Shown here: positions 13,563-13,651 of the stretch, one piece after another | How the letters are laid out: each line of letters begins with the position of its first letter | Numbering within the stretch: position 1 is the stretch's first letter | Assembly: GCA_937858455.1 (NCBI GenBank) | Contig: CALLYN010000761.1 | Coordinates: 1-13,651, forward strand | Direction: 5' to 3' | Length of the DNA: 13,651 bases | Source of the DNA: an uncultured Kouleothrix sp. | GTDB taxonomy: Bacteria > Chloroflexota > Chloroflexia > Chloroflexales > Roseiflexaceae | Translations under genes and position numbers: made by a program | Notes under the pieces: model-generated | The model's database searches: none | What the model saw: only the letters and a program-made list of their open reading frames with translations | What the model was told of the DNA's origin: nothing

Positions 13563-13595
13563 GATGCCCTGCCCGGCTTCGCCGGGCAGGGCATC
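13563..13595. terminator. Strong hairpin after the 164-aa gene
   Basis: GATGCCCTGCCCGGC (13563-13577) and GCCGGGCAGGGCATC (13581-13595) form a perfect 15-bp stem with a 3-nt loop (TTC), 27 bp past the stop. The T run lies before, not after, the stem (CTTTTTC at about 13555-13561). It is therefore a U-less terminator or a dispersed palindrome rather than a textbook intrinsic terminator. After it I see no gene to the end of the window. Confidence 0.5.
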
Positions 13596-13651
13596 GTATA
13601 CCAACTCCGTTTGATTACTTGTGTTTTCTTGTGCGGCGCCCGGCAAAGCCG

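Noticed and set aside
1..13651. CRISPR arrays, tRNA/rRNA genes, transposases
   Set aside because: No regularly spaced repeats of CRISPR length, no tRNA-like folds recognised, no transposase or integrase frame.

Overview
The window looks like the core photosynthesis operon of a filamentous anoxygenic phototroph of the Chloroflexota, most likely a Roseiflexus/Kouleothrix-type (Roseiflexaceae) genome. The main evidence is one reading frame encoding a fused type-II reaction centre (PufL and PufM in a single 639-residue protein). It is preceded by very short beta and alpha antenna genes resembling the Chloroflexus/Roseiflexus B808-866-type polypeptides and followed by a membrane-anchored tetraheme cytochrome c (PufC). 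The DNA is GC-rich with AT-rich promoter islands.

Layout. (1) Positions 3-665, plus strand: the 3' part of a tandem universal-stress protein, cut by the window edge. (2) 775-2102, minus: an alpha/beta hydrolase and a small membrane protein with a one-base stop/start overlap. (3) 2258-11428, minus: a long co-directional photosynthesis block. Transcription order is pufB (11428), pufA, fused pufLM, pufC, a pucC/BCD-family transporter, bchG, bchP, and a 578-residue fusion of a PuhE-like membrane protein (DUF3623) with a COG0523/CobW metallochaperone GTPase. (4) 11429-11952: a divergent control region with a consensus-like promoter on each strand and short direct repeats at about 11-bp spacing. 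(5) 11953-13536, plus: a MerR-type regulator with a B12-binding light-sensor-like (CarH-like) domain, then a 164-residue protein of unknown function with its own possible promoter. (6) 13537-13651: a strong hairpin and the window end.

How the parts fit. The minus-strand block makes the light-harvesting antenna, reaction centre and its electron donor, and the last steps of bacteriochlorophyll a synthesis: BchG esterifies bacteriochlorophyllide and BchP reduces the geranylgeranyl tail. It also makes factors thought to help pigment delivery and complex assembly (PucC-like, PuhE-like). The divergent cobalamin-type regulator is well placed to control the puf promoter in response to light or B12.

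Most unusual points: the PuhE-CobW fusion; the CarH-like regulator that keeps the W-x9-EH and lower-ligand His motifs but has Ile where CarH has its light-state upper-ligand His; and a series of different inverted repeats placed between successive genes of the photosynthesis block, which could tune segment-by-segment mRNA levels. No tRNA, rRNA, CRISPR array or transposase was seen.
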